Source of the DNA: Deefgea piscis
GTDB lineage: Bacteria > Pseudomonadota > Gammaproteobacteria > Burkholderiales > Chitinibacteraceae
Length of the DNA: 64,000 bases
Direction: 5' to 3'
Assembly (NCBI RefSeq): GCF_013284055.1
Contig: NZ_CP054143.1
Location: 2,356,001 to 2,420,000, forward strand
A program made the position numbers and the translations under genes. This document shows positions 9,692-18,168 of this stretch, piece by piece. The notes beneath the pieces were generated by a model that did no database searches, was not told the origin of the DNA, and saw nothing but the letters and a program-made list of their open reading frames with translations. Position 1 is the stretch's first letter, and every line of letters starts with the position of its first letter.

Positions 9692-10318
9692 ATGGCTGAA
9701 GTCAATGAATTAAATCAGTTAGAAATACGGATACTGGGCGCTTTAATTGAAAAACAACATACAGTACCGGATTCATATCCTTTAACTTTGAATGCCTTGC
9801 TCGCGGCATGTAATCAAAAATCGAGTCGTGATCCGGTGATTGAAGCGACAGAAGCTGAGCTGCTTGTGGCGCTTGATCAGTTGCGCGAGCATGGTTGGGT
9901 TGCAGAGGTGAGTGGGGGGCGTGTGCTGCGCTATGAGCAGGCCTTGGCTAAGGTATTGCGTATTCCGAGTCAATCGGTCGCGCTATTGGCTGTGCTTATG
10001 CTACGCGGGCCGCAAACCGCGGGTGAATTGCGTCTTAATTGTGAGCGCTTGCATCGGTTTGCTGATATTTCTGCGGTTGAAGGCTTTTTAGAAGAGTTAG
10101 CTTCGCGGCCATCTGCTGCATTGGTGTTGCAAATGCCAAAACAAGCAGGGGCGAGGGAGTGTCGTTGGTGTCATTTATTGGCAGGGGCGCCGTCTTTGGT
10201 ACAGGCGGATGTGCCGCAATTAGATCTTGTGGCACGAGTGGCTAATTTGGAGCTAGAGCTTGAGAAATTAAAGGCAATGCTAGTAGATATGCAGGAAAAT
10301 CAAGGTGCGCGCGCCTAA
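9692..10318 (+). CDS. yceH: YceH family protein (DUF480)
   Basis: A 208-aa cytoplasmic protein with the conserved opening of the family, NQLEIRILGALIEKQHTVPDSYPLT, here abbreviated: LEIRILGALIEKQ and then PLTLNALLAACNQKSSRDPV. Two winged-helix domains are expected (about residues 5-90 and 95-170), and a short C-terminal coiled coil (LELELEKLKAMLVDMQ). The molecular role of YceH is not established. ATG 9692 has AAGGAG eight bases upstream, which favours it over an in-frame start at 9665. Confidence 0.9.
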   Translation: MAEVNELNQLEIRILGALIEKQHTVPDSYPLTLNALLAACNQKSSRDPVIEATEAELLVALDQLREHGWVAEVSGGRVLRYEQALAKVLRIPSQSVALLAVLMLRGPQTAGELRLNCERLHRFADISAVEGFLEELASRPSAALVLQMPKQAGARECRWCHLLAGAPSLVQADVPQLDLVARVANLELELEKLKAMLVDMQENQGARA

Positions 10319-10534
10319 TTGCATTAGGATTTTCAGTAAATATTGACTTAAACCAGCCTTTTTATCGGAAAACTTCAAATAATGCTTGCCAGCAGCGGCG
10401 CGCTCAGCGAAGATACGAGCTGCAGGATCTTCAAGTAGTGGATGTGTGTGATGTAGTGGCCTTGCCGTACCGCAGTGCTTCATTTCCCTTGATTTTCGTG
10501 CTTTATATTTATTTTATTTTTAGGGAAATACAAA

Positions 10535-10738
10535 ATGGCTCAAGGTACAGTTAAGTGGTTCAACGATTCTAAAGGCTTCGGTTTCATCACTCCTGATGAA
10601 GGCGGCGAAGATTTGTTTGCTCACTTCTCACAAATCAACTCTAAAGGTTTCAAAACTTTAGCTGAAGGCCAAAAAGTTTCGTTTGACGTTACTACTGGTC
10701 CTAAAGGCAAGCAAGCATCTAACATTCAACCAGTTTAA
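10535..10738 (+). CDS. Cold-shock domain protein (CspA family)
   Basis: A single 67-aa cold-shock domain with RNP1 KGFGFIT and RNP2 LFAHFS. It binds single-stranded RNA and DNA and acts as an RNA chaperone. The start ATG 10535 has AGGGAA upstream. The ~215-base leader (10319-10534) is AT-rich near the gene and may hold the cold-responsive 5' UTR common in this family, but I see no specific cold-box. An intrinsic terminator follows. Confidence 0.95.
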   Translation: MAQGTVKWFNDSKGFGFITPDEGGEDLFAHFSQINSKGFKTLAEGQKVSFDVTTGPKGKQASNIQPV

Positions 10739-10758
10739 TTACTTGGTTTGTTGATGTA

Positions 10759-10788
10759 GAAAAAAACCCAGCTTGCTGGGTTTTTTTA
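10759..10788 (+). terminator. Intrinsic terminator after the cold-shock gene
   Basis: AAAAAACCCAGC TT GCTGGGTTTTTTT stem and T-run. The mirror-image A-run means it can also serve the convergent acyltransferase gene. Confidence 0.92.
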
Positions 10789-10798
10789 CGTCTACATC

Positions 10799-11374
10799 TT
10801 ATTGGTATTGCGGGTTTTTTCCACTGATGCCTTGATAAAAATGCTGAATCACCTGCATATCGGCGTCAATATCACCTGTTGGATAAAAAACCATGCCACA
10901 CCCACCGGTTTTTTCTTTGAAGTCAATATACCCCAGTACGATGGGTACGTTGGCCTTCAGTGCAATATAGTAAAATCCGGTTTTCCAGCGATTGACCTTT
11001 TGCCGTGTTCCTTCCGGCGGAATCGCAATAATAAGGCGTTCACTGCGTTGGTAAACATCGGCAATTTGTTCAACTAAAGAATTGGACTTGCGTCGATCTA
11101 CAGAAATACCACCTAACCAACGCGCTAAAGGCCCGAGTGGACCGACAAACAAAGTATGTTTGCCCATCCAGTAGACTTTTTGCCGTGCAATAAAGCACAA
11201 CGCCAGCCCGATGGGGAAATCCCAGTTGCTGGTATGAGGTGCCGCGATCAGTACGTATTTATCCAGCGCAGGAAAGTCACCTTTTAGGCGCCACCCTAAT
11301 CGTTTGAGCAACCATTTTGATAGCCTTGGCATAACATCACGAATGATGGGCGTATCAAAAATGGTGCGTTGCAT
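10799..11374 (-). CDS. PlsC-like phospholipid acyltransferase family protein
   Basis: A 191-aa protein with the acyltransferase motifs in order: HTSNWD (H-X4-D catalytic block, about residue 47), GGISVDRR (about 89) and PPEGTR (about 120). Such enzymes move an acyl group onto lysophosphatidate or a related glycerol lipid at the inner membrane. It is shorter than PlsC and lacks an obvious N-terminal membrane helix; it fits the small 1-acyl-glycerol-phosphate acyltransferase-like family common in bacteria. Its ATG overlaps the stop of the upstream gene by one base (TAATG), so translation is probably coupled. Confidence 0.82.
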   Translation of the reverse strand: MQRTIFDTPIIRDVMPRLSKWLLKRLGWRLKGDFPALDKYVLIAAPHTSNWDFPIGLALCFIARQKVYWMGKHTLFVGPLGPLARWLGGISVDRRKSNSLVEQIADVYQRSERLIIAIPPEGTRQKVNRWKTGFYYIALKANVPIVLGYIDFKEKTGGCGMVFYPTGDIDADMQVIQHFYQGISGKNPQYQ

Positions 11375-11649
11375 TATTTAGCGAGGCCGGTTTGAATCAA
11401 CTCAGCCACCAAATCATTAAGCGTCATTTCACGTTCTGAGCAACGGGTGTGTAGCTCTTGTACGAGATCTTTATTGAGTTTGCAGGCAAACGGTACCAAA
11501 CCTTTGGCTTGATCTTGTTTGCGCTGCTCTTTCTTGTCGAGCACTGTTGCAGCTGCTTGGCCAAAACGAGCCGGCGCATTGGCTGCGCCTAGATCATTAT
11601 GTAGCTTTTCAGCTTTGCGTTTTTCTAATTCAAATTTCTTCATTGTCAT
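11374..11649 (-). CDS. Small highly charged protein of unknown function, possible ribbon-helix-helix end
   Basis: A 91-aa protein. The first half is rich in K, E and A and likely helical; the second half (CKLNKDLVQELHTRCSEREMTLNDLVAELIQTGLAK) has the size and pattern of a ribbon-helix-helix DNA-binding fold, with the phrase VQELHTRCSEREMTLNDLV. I do not recognise the family firmly. ATG 11649 has AAGGA seven bases upstream. It is translationally coupled to the acyltransferase gene, so it may regulate or simply accompany it. Confidence 0.7.
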   Translation of the reverse strand: MTMKKFELEKRKAEKLHNDLGAANAPARFGQAAATVLDKKEQRKQDQAKGLVPFACKLNKDLVQELHTRCSEREMTLNDLVAELIQTGLAK

Positions 11650-11878
11650 GATAGTTCCTTTGTAAGCGTCGCTATTCTAAGGCTTTGGGCGCTGCCCGTC
11701 GCTTACAATTTGCTCGAATGGCAGTTCGGTGGCGCTAAAAAGTAAGTTATTTGGGTCGGTTTGCTTTTGCTGGTAGAGAAAATCTAGTATTAATACGTAG
11801 TATTTCCCATGTTGTATGCAGATAAACTGAGAATCGACAACGTTTTTGGCGCTGGTTCTTGCTACAATCGGCACTTGA

Positions 11879-11884
11879 TATAAT
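11879..11884 (+). promoter_or_regulatory. Possible pgk promoter -10 element
   Basis: A perfect TATAAT lies 28 bases upstream of the pgk ATG. A weak -35-like TTCTTG lies about 17 bases further upstream. Position and the -10 match support a sigma-70 promoter; the -35 is poor. Confidence 0.4.
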
Positions 11885-11912
11885 TCACCCGCTCTTAATT
11901 GGAGAACTGTGT

Positions 11913-13145
11913 ATGGCTAAGTTATTTATTGAAGACCTCGATCTTGCAGGCAAACGTGTTCTGATCCGTGTTGACTTTAACGTGCCAGTTAAAAATGGTG
12001 TGGTTGAAAGTGACAAACGCATTCGTGCCGCATTGCCAACGATTCGTTATGCCTTAGCGCAAGGTGCTTCAGTGATTTTGATGTCGCATTTGGGTCGCCC
12101 AAATGGACAGAAAGTAGAAAAATACAGCTTGGCACCCGTTGCTGCGCGTTTAACTGAATTGCTCGGTAGCCCAGTACAATTTTTGAACGATTGTGTCGGC
12201 GCAGAAGTGGAAGCAGCTTGTGCTGCGGTTCAGCCAGGTCAAGTGATCTTGCTGGAAAATGTACGTTTCCATATCGAAGAAGAAGGCAAGGCTAAAGACG
12301 CTGATGGCAATTCAGTTAAGGCTGATCCTGCGCAAGTGGCAGCATTTCGCGCTAGCTTGACTAAATTGGGCGATGTGTTTGTGAATGACGCATTTGGTAC
12401 CGCTCACCGCGCGCACTCTTCAATGGTGGGTGTTGATCTGCCACGTGCTGCAGGCTACTTGCTGAAAAAAGAACTCGATTTCTTGGGTGAAGCGGTCAAC
12501 AAGCCAGTTCGTCCTTTGGTGGCGATTATTGGTGGTTCGAAAATCTCCGGCAAAATCGACGTGATTCAAGCCTTGTTGCCAAAAGTAGATAAATTGATCA
12601 TTGGCGGCGGTATGGCGTTTACCTTCTTGAAAGCGCAAGGCTACGAGATTGGTAAATCATTGTGTGAGAACGACAAAGTTGATTTGGCGCGTGATTTAAT
12701 CGCCCAAGCAGGTGATAAGTTGGTATTGCCAAGCGACACCATGGTGACACGCGCGTTAAATTTTGATGCACGTACTTTAGATGGTTTGGTTGAAGTGGCA
12801 TCGACTGCGATTCCTGCTGATCAAGAAGGCGTGGATATCGGTTCGGCTTCTTGCGCACAATATGCTGAAATTATTAAATCAGCTAAAACGGTATTGTGGA
12901 ATGGCCCGATGGGTGTGTTTGAGATCGATGCTTCGGCTGTCGGTACATTCGCGATTGCACATGCTTTAGTTGAAGCAACAGCCAATGGCGCAATTACCAT
13001 TGTCGGCGGTGGTGATTCAGTGGCTGCGGTTGAAAAAGCCGGTCTTGAAGATCAAGTTAGCCATGTTTCAACTGGTGGTGGCGCATCACTTGAATTCTTG
13101 GAAGGCAAGGCGCTACCAGGCGTTGATGCTTTAACCGATAAATAA
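11913..13145 (+). CDS. pgk: Phosphoglycerate kinase
   Basis: A 410-aa cytoplasmic enzyme that makes ATP and 3-phosphoglycerate from 1,3-bisphosphoglycerate. The N-terminal hallmark KRVLIRVDFNVPVKNG, the MSHLGRPNG substrate loop, FVNDAFGTAHRAHSS, GGSKISGKI and the C-terminal nucleotide loop TIVGGGDSVAAVEKAG are all present. An insertion-like acidic stretch (KAKDADGNSVKADPAQ) lies near residue 130, as in beta-proteobacterial forms. ATG 11913 follows GGAGAACTGTGT. A terminator follows, and there is no gap, pyk or fba gene adjoining. Confidence 0.97.
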   Translation: MAKLFIEDLDLAGKRVLIRVDFNVPVKNGVVESDKRIRAALPTIRYALAQGASVILMSHLGRPNGQKVEKYSLAPVAARLTELLGSPVQFLNDCVGAEVEAACAAVQPGQVILLENVRFHIEEEGKAKDADGNSVKADPAQVAAFRASLTKLGDVFVNDAFGTAHRAHSSMVGVDLPRAAGYLLKKELDFLGEAVNKPVRPLVAIIGGSKISGKIDVIQALLPKVDKLIIGGGMAFTFLKAQGYEIGKSLCENDKVDLARDLIAQAGDKLVLPSDTMVTRALNFDARTLDGLVEVASTAIPADQEGVDIGSASCAQYAEIIKSAKTVLWNGPMGVFEIDASAVGTFAIAHALVEATANGAITIVGGGDSVAAVEKAGLEDQVSHVSTGGGASLEFLEGKALPGVDALTDK

Positions 13146-13171
13146 GATTGATTGGTGGTCCGTATAAAAGC

Positions 13172-13204
13172 AAACACCCTCGAGAAATCGAGGGTGTTTT
13201 TTTA
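13172..13204 (+). terminator. Intrinsic terminator after pgk
   Basis: AAACACCCTCGA GAAA TCGAGGGTGTTT perfect 12-bp stem with a GNRA-like loop, then T-run. Confidence 0.95.
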
Positions 13205-13257
13205 TGGCGACTATTTTATTGCTGATGTTTGGATCTTGGTCGCTTTGGCGCTCAATG

Positions 13258-13806
13258 CTATTTTCGTAGTTGTAGCGACCAAGTTGCGAGTGCGGCTAAT
13301 AACTGTTTTACGCCATCTTGAATTCGTTCGTCGGTTAAATTGCCATCGGCGTCAAATTGCCCAGCAAACGCGTTGGCAAACACTTCGGGTTTGTTAATGG
13401 GGTGGATGTCGGTAAAGACAAAGACTTGGCGTAAATGATATTGGGCACGTGAAGTACCCATGCCGCCACCAGAGCCCATGACGGCGGCTGCTTTGCCACC
13501 AAGTAGTGCGTTGTCTGGCGCGCGTGAAGCCCAGTCGATGGCGTTTTTTAGTGCCGGAGAAATTGAATAATTGTATTCAGGGCCGGCAAACAAAAAAGCA
13601 TCTGCCGTGGCAAATTGCGCGAGTAGTGTTTTAACCGCAGCAGGTTGCTCGGTGATGTCGGCATTATAAAAAGGGATGTCAGTTAAATCGGCGATTTCAA
13701 TTTGCATGCCTTGTGGCGCATTGGCCTGTGCGTAGCGGAGTAAGCCTTTATTGCTCGATTTGGCGCGTAAGCTACCACTAAGGGCGAGTACTTTGGTTGT
13801 TGGCAT
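13258..13806 (-). CDS. NADPH-dependent FMN reductase family protein
   Basis: A 182-aa flavodoxin-fold enzyme. The FMN phosphate loop is LSGSLRAKSSNKGLL (near residue 9) and the second flavin loop is GPEYNYSISPALKNAIDW. The glycine-rich GSGGGMGTSRAQ loop follows. Relatives (ChrR, azoreductase-like proteins) reduce quinones, chromate or azo dyes using NAD(P)H. The true substrate cannot be told. It stands alone, convergent with pgk. Confidence 0.88.
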   Translation of the reverse strand: MPTTKVLALSGSLRAKSSNKGLLRYAQANAPQGMQIEIADLTDIPFYNADITEQPAAVKTLLAQFATADAFLFAGPEYNYSISPALKNAIDWASRAPDNALLGGKAAAVMGSGGGMGTSRAQYHLRQVFVFTDIHPINKPEVFANAFAGQFDADGNLTDERIQDGVKQLLAALATWSLQLRK

Positions 13807-14040
13807 TCTGCGGTATTCCTGCTGGATTGGTCTTTATGCATCGTAGTCGAGTGAAGTTTTATTGAAAAGCAAAAAGACTTGAGTAAGTTATTCAGTTAAA
13901 TTGAACGGCATGCTTGGCTTGGTTGGATTCAGTTTGCCGAAACGGTGAGCGCTTTGCTCGGATTAATTGGGTATTGCTATCTGGGTTAATAAATATAATG
14001 CTTGGATAGCAATACCCCGCTTTATTGTAAGGTGGTTCTG

Positions 14041-15090
14041 ATGTCTTTATTTCGCGTAAAACCGTCTCCGACAACGCCGACCCAGTGGCCTCATCCTCGT
14101 TCTGGCGTAAATTTAGCGTCGCTGGGTATTGTGGCGAGTTTACTGCTATTGGTTTTTTTCTTGCACCTTGTGCCGGCATTATTGGCTGGGATGCTGGTTT
14201 TTTTACTCATCCAATCTTTAACTCGGCTGACTTTTAGCATGCTATCAAAGGTGTGGAGCCGTTGGCTGGTGTTGGTGTTGATGTCGAGCTGGGTGGTTTT
14301 GGCGCTATTTGTTTTGGTATTGGCGATCTTGTCCATCATGAAGTCTGAGCATGGCTTGCTTGCATTACTCGATGAAATGGCGCAAATCATTGGCGAGGCA
14401 AAAGGTGTTTTACCTTTATGGTTGAGCTATGACTGGCCAAGTAGTCCAACGGGTATTCAGGCCGCAGTAGTGAGTTTATTGCAGCATCACATTGCGCAAC
14501 TGCAAGCAACGGGCAAAGAGCTGGGTTTGTTGTTGGCGCATCTTATCGTGGGAGCGGTGATTGGCGGTATTGTGGCGTTGAGCGAGGTCAATCGGTGTGA
14601 TCGATTAGGCGTGTTGAGCCAAGCACTGCTGATTCGAGTACAAGGGTTTACCGCCGCATTTCGTGCGGTGATGTTGGCGCAATTAAAAATTTCGTTAATT
14701 AATACAGCGTTGGCGAGTGTGTATTTGCTGCTGATTTTGCCTGCCGTTGGTGCCCATTTGCCATTTGTTAAAACGATGTTGGTGTTGACCTTTATATTGG
14801 GTTTGCTGCCTATTGTGGGGAATTTATTCTCTAATGCGATTATTGTAACGGTTAGTTTTTCGCAATCGTTGTCGATCGCGATTGCCTCGCTGGTTTTTTT
14901 GGTTTTGATTCATAAAAGTGAATACTTTTTAAATGCACAAATTATTGGCACTCAAATTCGTGCCAAGGCATGGGAATTATTATTGGCGATGCTGCTGATG
15001 GAGGCGATGTTTGGTGTGGCGGGTTTGGTGATGGCTGCGGTGTTGTATGCCTATCTAAAAATAGAGTTGCGCTTACATAAACTACTTTGA
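14041..15090 (+). CDS. AI-2E family transporter (PerM/YdiK-like permease)
   Basis: A 349-aa integral membrane protein with about seven to eight hydrophobic segments: two near residues 27-60, one near 80-105, then a soluble loop, then four to five between 165 and 345. The spacing matches the AI-2E exporter superfamily (PF01594). The final block RAKAWELLLAMLLMEAMFGVAGLVMA resembles the conserved GPVLGLPAxxL region only loosely. The substrate is unknown; members move autoinducer-2, Na+/H+ or metabolites. ATG 14041 has AAGGTGG upstream, better than a TTG-type start at 14002. The ~230 bases between this gene and 13806 hold no convincing gene. Confidence 0.75.
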   Translation: MSLFRVKPSPTTPTQWPHPRSGVNLASLGIVASLLLLVFFLHLVPALLAGMLVFLLIQSLTRLTFSMLSKVWSRWLVLVLMSSWVVLALFVLVLAILSIMKSEHGLLALLDEMAQIIGEAKGVLPLWLSYDWPSSPTGIQAAVVSLLQHHIAQLQATGKELGLLLAHLIVGAVIGGIVALSEVNRCDRLGVLSQALLIRVQGFTAAFRAVMLAQLKISLINTALASVYLLLILPAVGAHLPFVKTMLVLTFILGLLPIVGNLFSNAIIVTVSFSQSLSIAIASLVFLVLIHKSEYFLNAQIIGTQIRAKAWELLLAMLLMEAMFGVAGLVMAAVLYAYLKIELRLHKLL

Positions 15091-15106
15091 ATTGGCGCTG
15101 TATTTC

Positions 15107-15136
15107 TTGCTGAGATTGTAAAAAATTCGCTATAAA
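15107..15136 (+). promoter_or_regulatory. Possible sigma-70 promoter of the dual-receiver gene
   Basis: TTGCTG (15107-15112) and TATAAA (15131-15136) are 18 bases apart, ending 28 bases upstream of the ATG. Confidence 0.45.
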
Positions 15137-15164
15137 GAAAGAATATCTTAATTGGGTGGCCCAA

Positions 15165-15992
15165 ATGAGTTCTTTCTATGTACCTAGTGATTTGCGTGCT
15201 TTAGTCATTGAGCCGTCGGCGGTTCAAGGTAAGGTCATGGAGGCGCGCTTACTCGAGTTGGGCATCGTCAATGTGCGTTGGGTTGAAACCGCCAGCGCAG
15301 CCCTTGAATTGCTACAGCCGATGACGACACATTCACCTAATTTGATTTTAAGTGCTTTGTATTTGTCGGATATGACCGGTGTTCAATTGCTGACGCATTT
15401 GCGAGATCGGGCTGAAACGCAAGATCTTGCGTTTATTTTGATTTCAAGTGAAATGCGGCCTCAGGTGCTCGAGCCGGTGCGACAGCTGGGCGCTTGTGCA
15501 ATATTGCCTAAGCCATTTAGTAATGAGCATTTAAATAACGCGTTAATGATGACATTGGATTATTTAACGATTGATCATTCGCTTGAAGAGCATGAAATTG
15601 AGTTGGAATATATTCGCGTGTTATTGGTGGATGATTCACGCGCGGCGCGAAATTACATGCGAAAAGTATTAGAAAATCTGGGTATTCGTAATATTACTGA
15701 AGCAGAGAACGGCAGGGAGGGCAAAATCTTACTAGAAGACAGTGCTTTTGATTTGTTAATCACTGATTTCAATATGCCCGAAATGGATGGTCAGGCATTA
15801 ATTGAGTATGTGCGTACTCAGAGTTGGCAAAGCCAATTGCCGATTTTAATGGTCTCTTCTGAAACCGATTATGGCCGTTTAGCCGCGGTTGAACAGGCTG
15901 GCGTGTCGGGGATTTGTGATAAGCCTTTTGAGCCGGCGATGGTGAAATCATTGTTGGAGCGGGTATTGGCCCCGCGTGCTGAATTACTTTAG
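15165..15992 (+). CDS. Dual-receiver response regulator, first receiver degenerate
   Basis: A 275-aa protein with two CheY-like receiver domains and no output domain. The second (about residues 147-268) is canonical: LLVDDS acidic pair, LLITDFNMPEMDG with the phospho-aspartate, MVSSE, and the CDKPF lysine. The first (about 8-130) reads ALVIEPS at the acidic pair and LILSALYLSDMTG at the phosphorylation site, so the aspartate is alanine; it keeps the LPKPF lysine. It is therefore a pseudo-receiver that probably works through dimerisation or allostery. No kinase adjoins. ATG 15165 was chosen over an in-frame GTG nine bases earlier. Confidence 0.85.
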   Translation: MSSFYVPSDLRALVIEPSAVQGKVMEARLLELGIVNVRWVETASAALELLQPMTTHSPNLILSALYLSDMTGVQLLTHLRDRAETQDLAFILISSEMRPQVLEPVRQLGACAILPKPFSNEHLNNALMMTLDYLTIDHSLEEHEIELEYIRVLLVDDSRAARNYMRKVLENLGIRNITEAENGREGKILLEDSAFDLLITDFNMPEMDGQALIEYVRTQSWQSQLPILMVSSETDYGRLAAVEQAGVSGICDKPFEPAMVKSLLERVLAPRAELL

Positions 15993-16198
15993 ATTTATTT
16001 TAATTAGCTGCTGCGTGTTTATTGATATGAATTGGCTGGCTAGACCTCGTTATTTACACTCCCCAGTAAAATGACGATGTAATTTTTTGTTGTTCATATT
16101 GGCTATTATTACGTATTAAAATTACAATCTATTTCAAGCTCAAGGTATACTCAAGACAAATTAATTCGCCTTGCGGCACGTCATTTGGAGAGCCTTTT

Positions 16199-17503
16199 AT
16201 GAGCACAAAGTTGCATCGTATCGTCGTTGTTGGCGGCGGAGCCGGTGGTTTAGAGTTAGCCACTAAATTAGGACGCACTTTGGGCTCGGCCAAACGCGCT
16301 AAAGTGGTGTTGGTTGATGGCTCAGCAACGCATATCTGGAAACCGTTATTGCACGAAGTGGCGACTGGTGCACTCAATACCGGTGAAGACGAAGTCAATT
16401 ATTTTGGTCATGCATGGCGTAATCATTATCAATTTGAATTTGGCTGGATGGCCGGTGTTGATCGTGAGCGTAAAGTGATTCAAGTGGCCGCTGTCTTGGA
16501 TCAAGATGGAAAAGAAATCGCCGCGCCGCGTGAAATTGCCTACGACACTTTGGTGTTGGCGCTTGGGGCGATTGCCAATGATTTTGCCACGCCGGGCGCG
16601 AAAGAACACTGCATGTTTTTGAATAACCCCGTTGAAGCCGAACAACTGCGTAAAAAAATCCTCGATCTCTCTTTTGCTGTCGGGATTTCAGGAAATTCAG
16701 TACGTAAACTCAATATCGGGATTGTGGGTGGCGGGCCGACAGGTGTTGAGTTGGCGGCGGAAATCGATCATACCATCCGTGAAATGCATATTTACGGCGC
16801 AGAATTGAGCCCAGCACAGCTAGAAATCACCATTATCGAAGGCATGAATCGGATTTTGGCGGGTGCGCCGGAGTCTCTTTCAGAATACGCGACCGAATCT
16901 TTGGCGGAACGCGGCATTTTAGTGGCCAATAATAGCCGCGTGGTCGAAGTGACCGAGCAAGGTTTTGTCTTGGCTGATGGCCGCAAAATTGACAGCGATA
17001 TTCGAGTTTGGGTTGCTGGCGTGAAAGGCGCAGACTGGTTGACGACTTTGGGATTAAAAACCAATCGTTTAAATCAAATTGAAGTGACTGCGACTTTGCA
17101 AACACTAACGGATAAGCACATCTACGCCATTGGGGATTGCGCGTCATGCTCGCCTAATGATGATGGTGTGATTTTGCCGGCGACGGCGCAGGTAGCGCAT
17201 CAGCAGGCAGAATGGTTGGCTGAGGCGATTTGGCAGCAGTTGACGGGGCGTGAGGTATTGCCGTTTGTATTTAAACCGCAAGGCATGATGGTGTCTTTGG
17301 GTAAACATACGGCAGTGGGCAGTTTGGCGTCGATTGTTGGGCCGAAGCGCAATTATTATGTGGAAGGCCGTGGCGCAAAATTGATTTACGCTTCGCTGTA
17401 CCGGATGCACCAAGCGGCGGTGCATGGCTGGGTGTTGACCGGTTTATTGTGGGTCGGGGATAAGTTGCGCCGAGTTGCACGCCCGTCATTAAAACTGCAT
17501 TAA
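16199..17503 (+). CDS. ndh: Type II NADH:quinone oxidoreductase (NDH-2)
   Basis: A 434-aa FAD enzyme with two dinucleotide folds. The FAD loop is VVVGGGAGGLELATKLG (residue 9), the NAD loop is IGIVGGGPTGVELAAEID (residue 176) and the second FAD motif is IYAIGDCAS (near 308). ATAQVAHQQA and the C-terminal amphipathic segment (RMHQAAVHGWVLTGLLWVGDKLRR) fit the membrane-attached NDH-2. It passes electrons from NADH to quinone without pumping protons. ATG 16199 has GGAGAGCC upstream. It is a single-gene unit ended by a terminator. Confidence 0.92.
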   Translation: MSTKLHRIVVVGGGAGGLELATKLGRTLGSAKRAKVVLVDGSATHIWKPLLHEVATGALNTGEDEVNYFGHAWRNHYQFEFGWMAGVDRERKVIQVAAVLDQDGKEIAAPREIAYDTLVLALGAIANDFATPGAKEHCMFLNNPVEAEQLRKKILDLSFAVGISGNSVRKLNIGIVGGGPTGVELAAEIDHTIREMHIYGAELSPAQLEITIIEGMNRILAGAPESLSEYATESLAERGILVANNSRVVEVTEQGFVLADGRKIDSDIRVWVAGVKGADWLTTLGLKTNRLNQIEVTATLQTLTDKHIYAIGDCASCSPNDDGVILPATAQVAHQQAEWLAEAIWQQLTGREVLPFVFKPQGMMVSLGKHTAVGSLASIVGPKRNYYVEGRGAKLIYASLYRMHQAAVHGWVLTGLLWVGDKLRRVARPSLKLH

Positions 17504-17524
17504 GCTGCGTATTGTTGAGTAAAT

Positions 17525-17556
17525 AAAAAAAGCGCATCGATTGATGCGCTTTTTTA
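17525..17556 (+). terminator. Bidirectional intrinsic terminator between ndh and the chitin-binding gene
   Basis: AAAAAAGCGCATC GATT GATGCGCTTTTTT perfect stem with A-run and T-run on the two sides; serves both convergent genes. Confidence 0.92.
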
Positions 17557-17583
17557 TTGCGAGGCGAAATTAGCATCAATTAA

Positions 17584-17982
17584 TTAGCGCCAATTCACAT
17601 TGCCATCTAATGCTTCCCACAGCGACGGGGCGGCAGCTGGGTTCCAGTTTGCACCGCGCTCTGATTGGTGGCCTTGGCGAACACGATAGCTGCGACCTTG
17701 ATAATTAACGATCTGGCCTTTGCTGTAGTACTTGCCTTCTTGCCAGCCAAAACGACTGTTGTTACGTCGTTCAAGCGGCGCCCACAGTGAGGCCGCGGCT
17801 TCCGGATTCCAATTGGCGCCGCGCTCAGCTTTATGGCCTTGGCGCGCTTCATAGGTTTGGCCTTGATAGCGAACAATCTCACCTTGGTGGTAATGGCGAC
17901 CTTCGCGCCATGGGCTAGCTGCCCAAGCTGAAGTCGCTACCAGCAACAATAAGGAGAGTAGGGCTTTGGTTCTGAAAGACAT
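17584..17982 (-). CDS. Secreted protein of two tandem CBM5/12-type chitin-binding modules
   Basis: A signal peptide (MSFRTKALLSLLLLVATSAWA) leads into two repeats of about 45 residues. Each has the pattern W-x-E-G-x-x-Y-x-x-G-x-I-V-x-Y-x-G-x-x-Y-x-x-R-Q-G-H, then ERGANWNPxAAxSLWxxL. The aromatic residues and the closing tryptophan match the ChtBD3/CBM5-12 chitin-binding fold. There is no catalytic domain: the mature protein (about 111 aa) is binding modules only, joined by a ~10-residue linker. It probably binds chitin outside the outer membrane or in the periplasm. The repeats are so similar that recent duplication is likely. It is monocistronic. Confidence 0.85.
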   Translation of the reverse strand: MSFRTKALLSLLLLVATSAWAASPWREGRHYHQGEIVRYQGQTYEARQGHKAERGANWNPEAAASLWAPLERRNNSRFGWQEGKYYSKGQIVNYQGRSYRVRQGHQSERGANWNPAAAPSLWEALDGNVNWR

Positions 17983-18110
17983 GTCGTCAACTCCAAGTGG
18001 TCAATAGGCGTGAGTGTTTCATGCTTATGCATTGAGCGACAATGCACTAGATTACTTTTGGCTTTGAACAAATTCACACAAAAAGCATGCTCAATAACGA
18101 TGAGCGAATA

Positions 18111-18144
18111 AAAAAGCCATTCAATCGCTGAATGGCTTTTTATT
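18111..18144 (-). terminator. Intrinsic terminator downstream of the acetate transporter gene
   Basis: AAAAGCCATTCA / TGAATGGCTTTT 12-bp stem with a 5-base loop. A- and T-rich flanks allow use in both directions. Confidence 0.85.
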
Positions 18145-18168
18145 TATCAGGTCTTTATTTAAGCCTGA

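Noticed and set aside
10280-10483. A 67-aa minus-strand frame in the leader of the cold-shock gene
   Set aside because: The peptide looks partly protein-like (HPLLEDPAARIFAERAAAGK), but it overlaps the end of yceH and the cold-shock leader, has no clear ribosome site, and matches no family I know.
11677-11874. A 65-aa minus-strand frame upstream of pgk
   Set aside because: It starts at a GTG without ribosome site, runs through the likely pgk promoter, and shows no recognisable domain.
13892-14179. A 95-aa minus-strand frame overlapping the AI-2E permease start
   Set aside because: It overlaps a well-supported gene on the other strand and has low-complexity, unrecognisable sequence.
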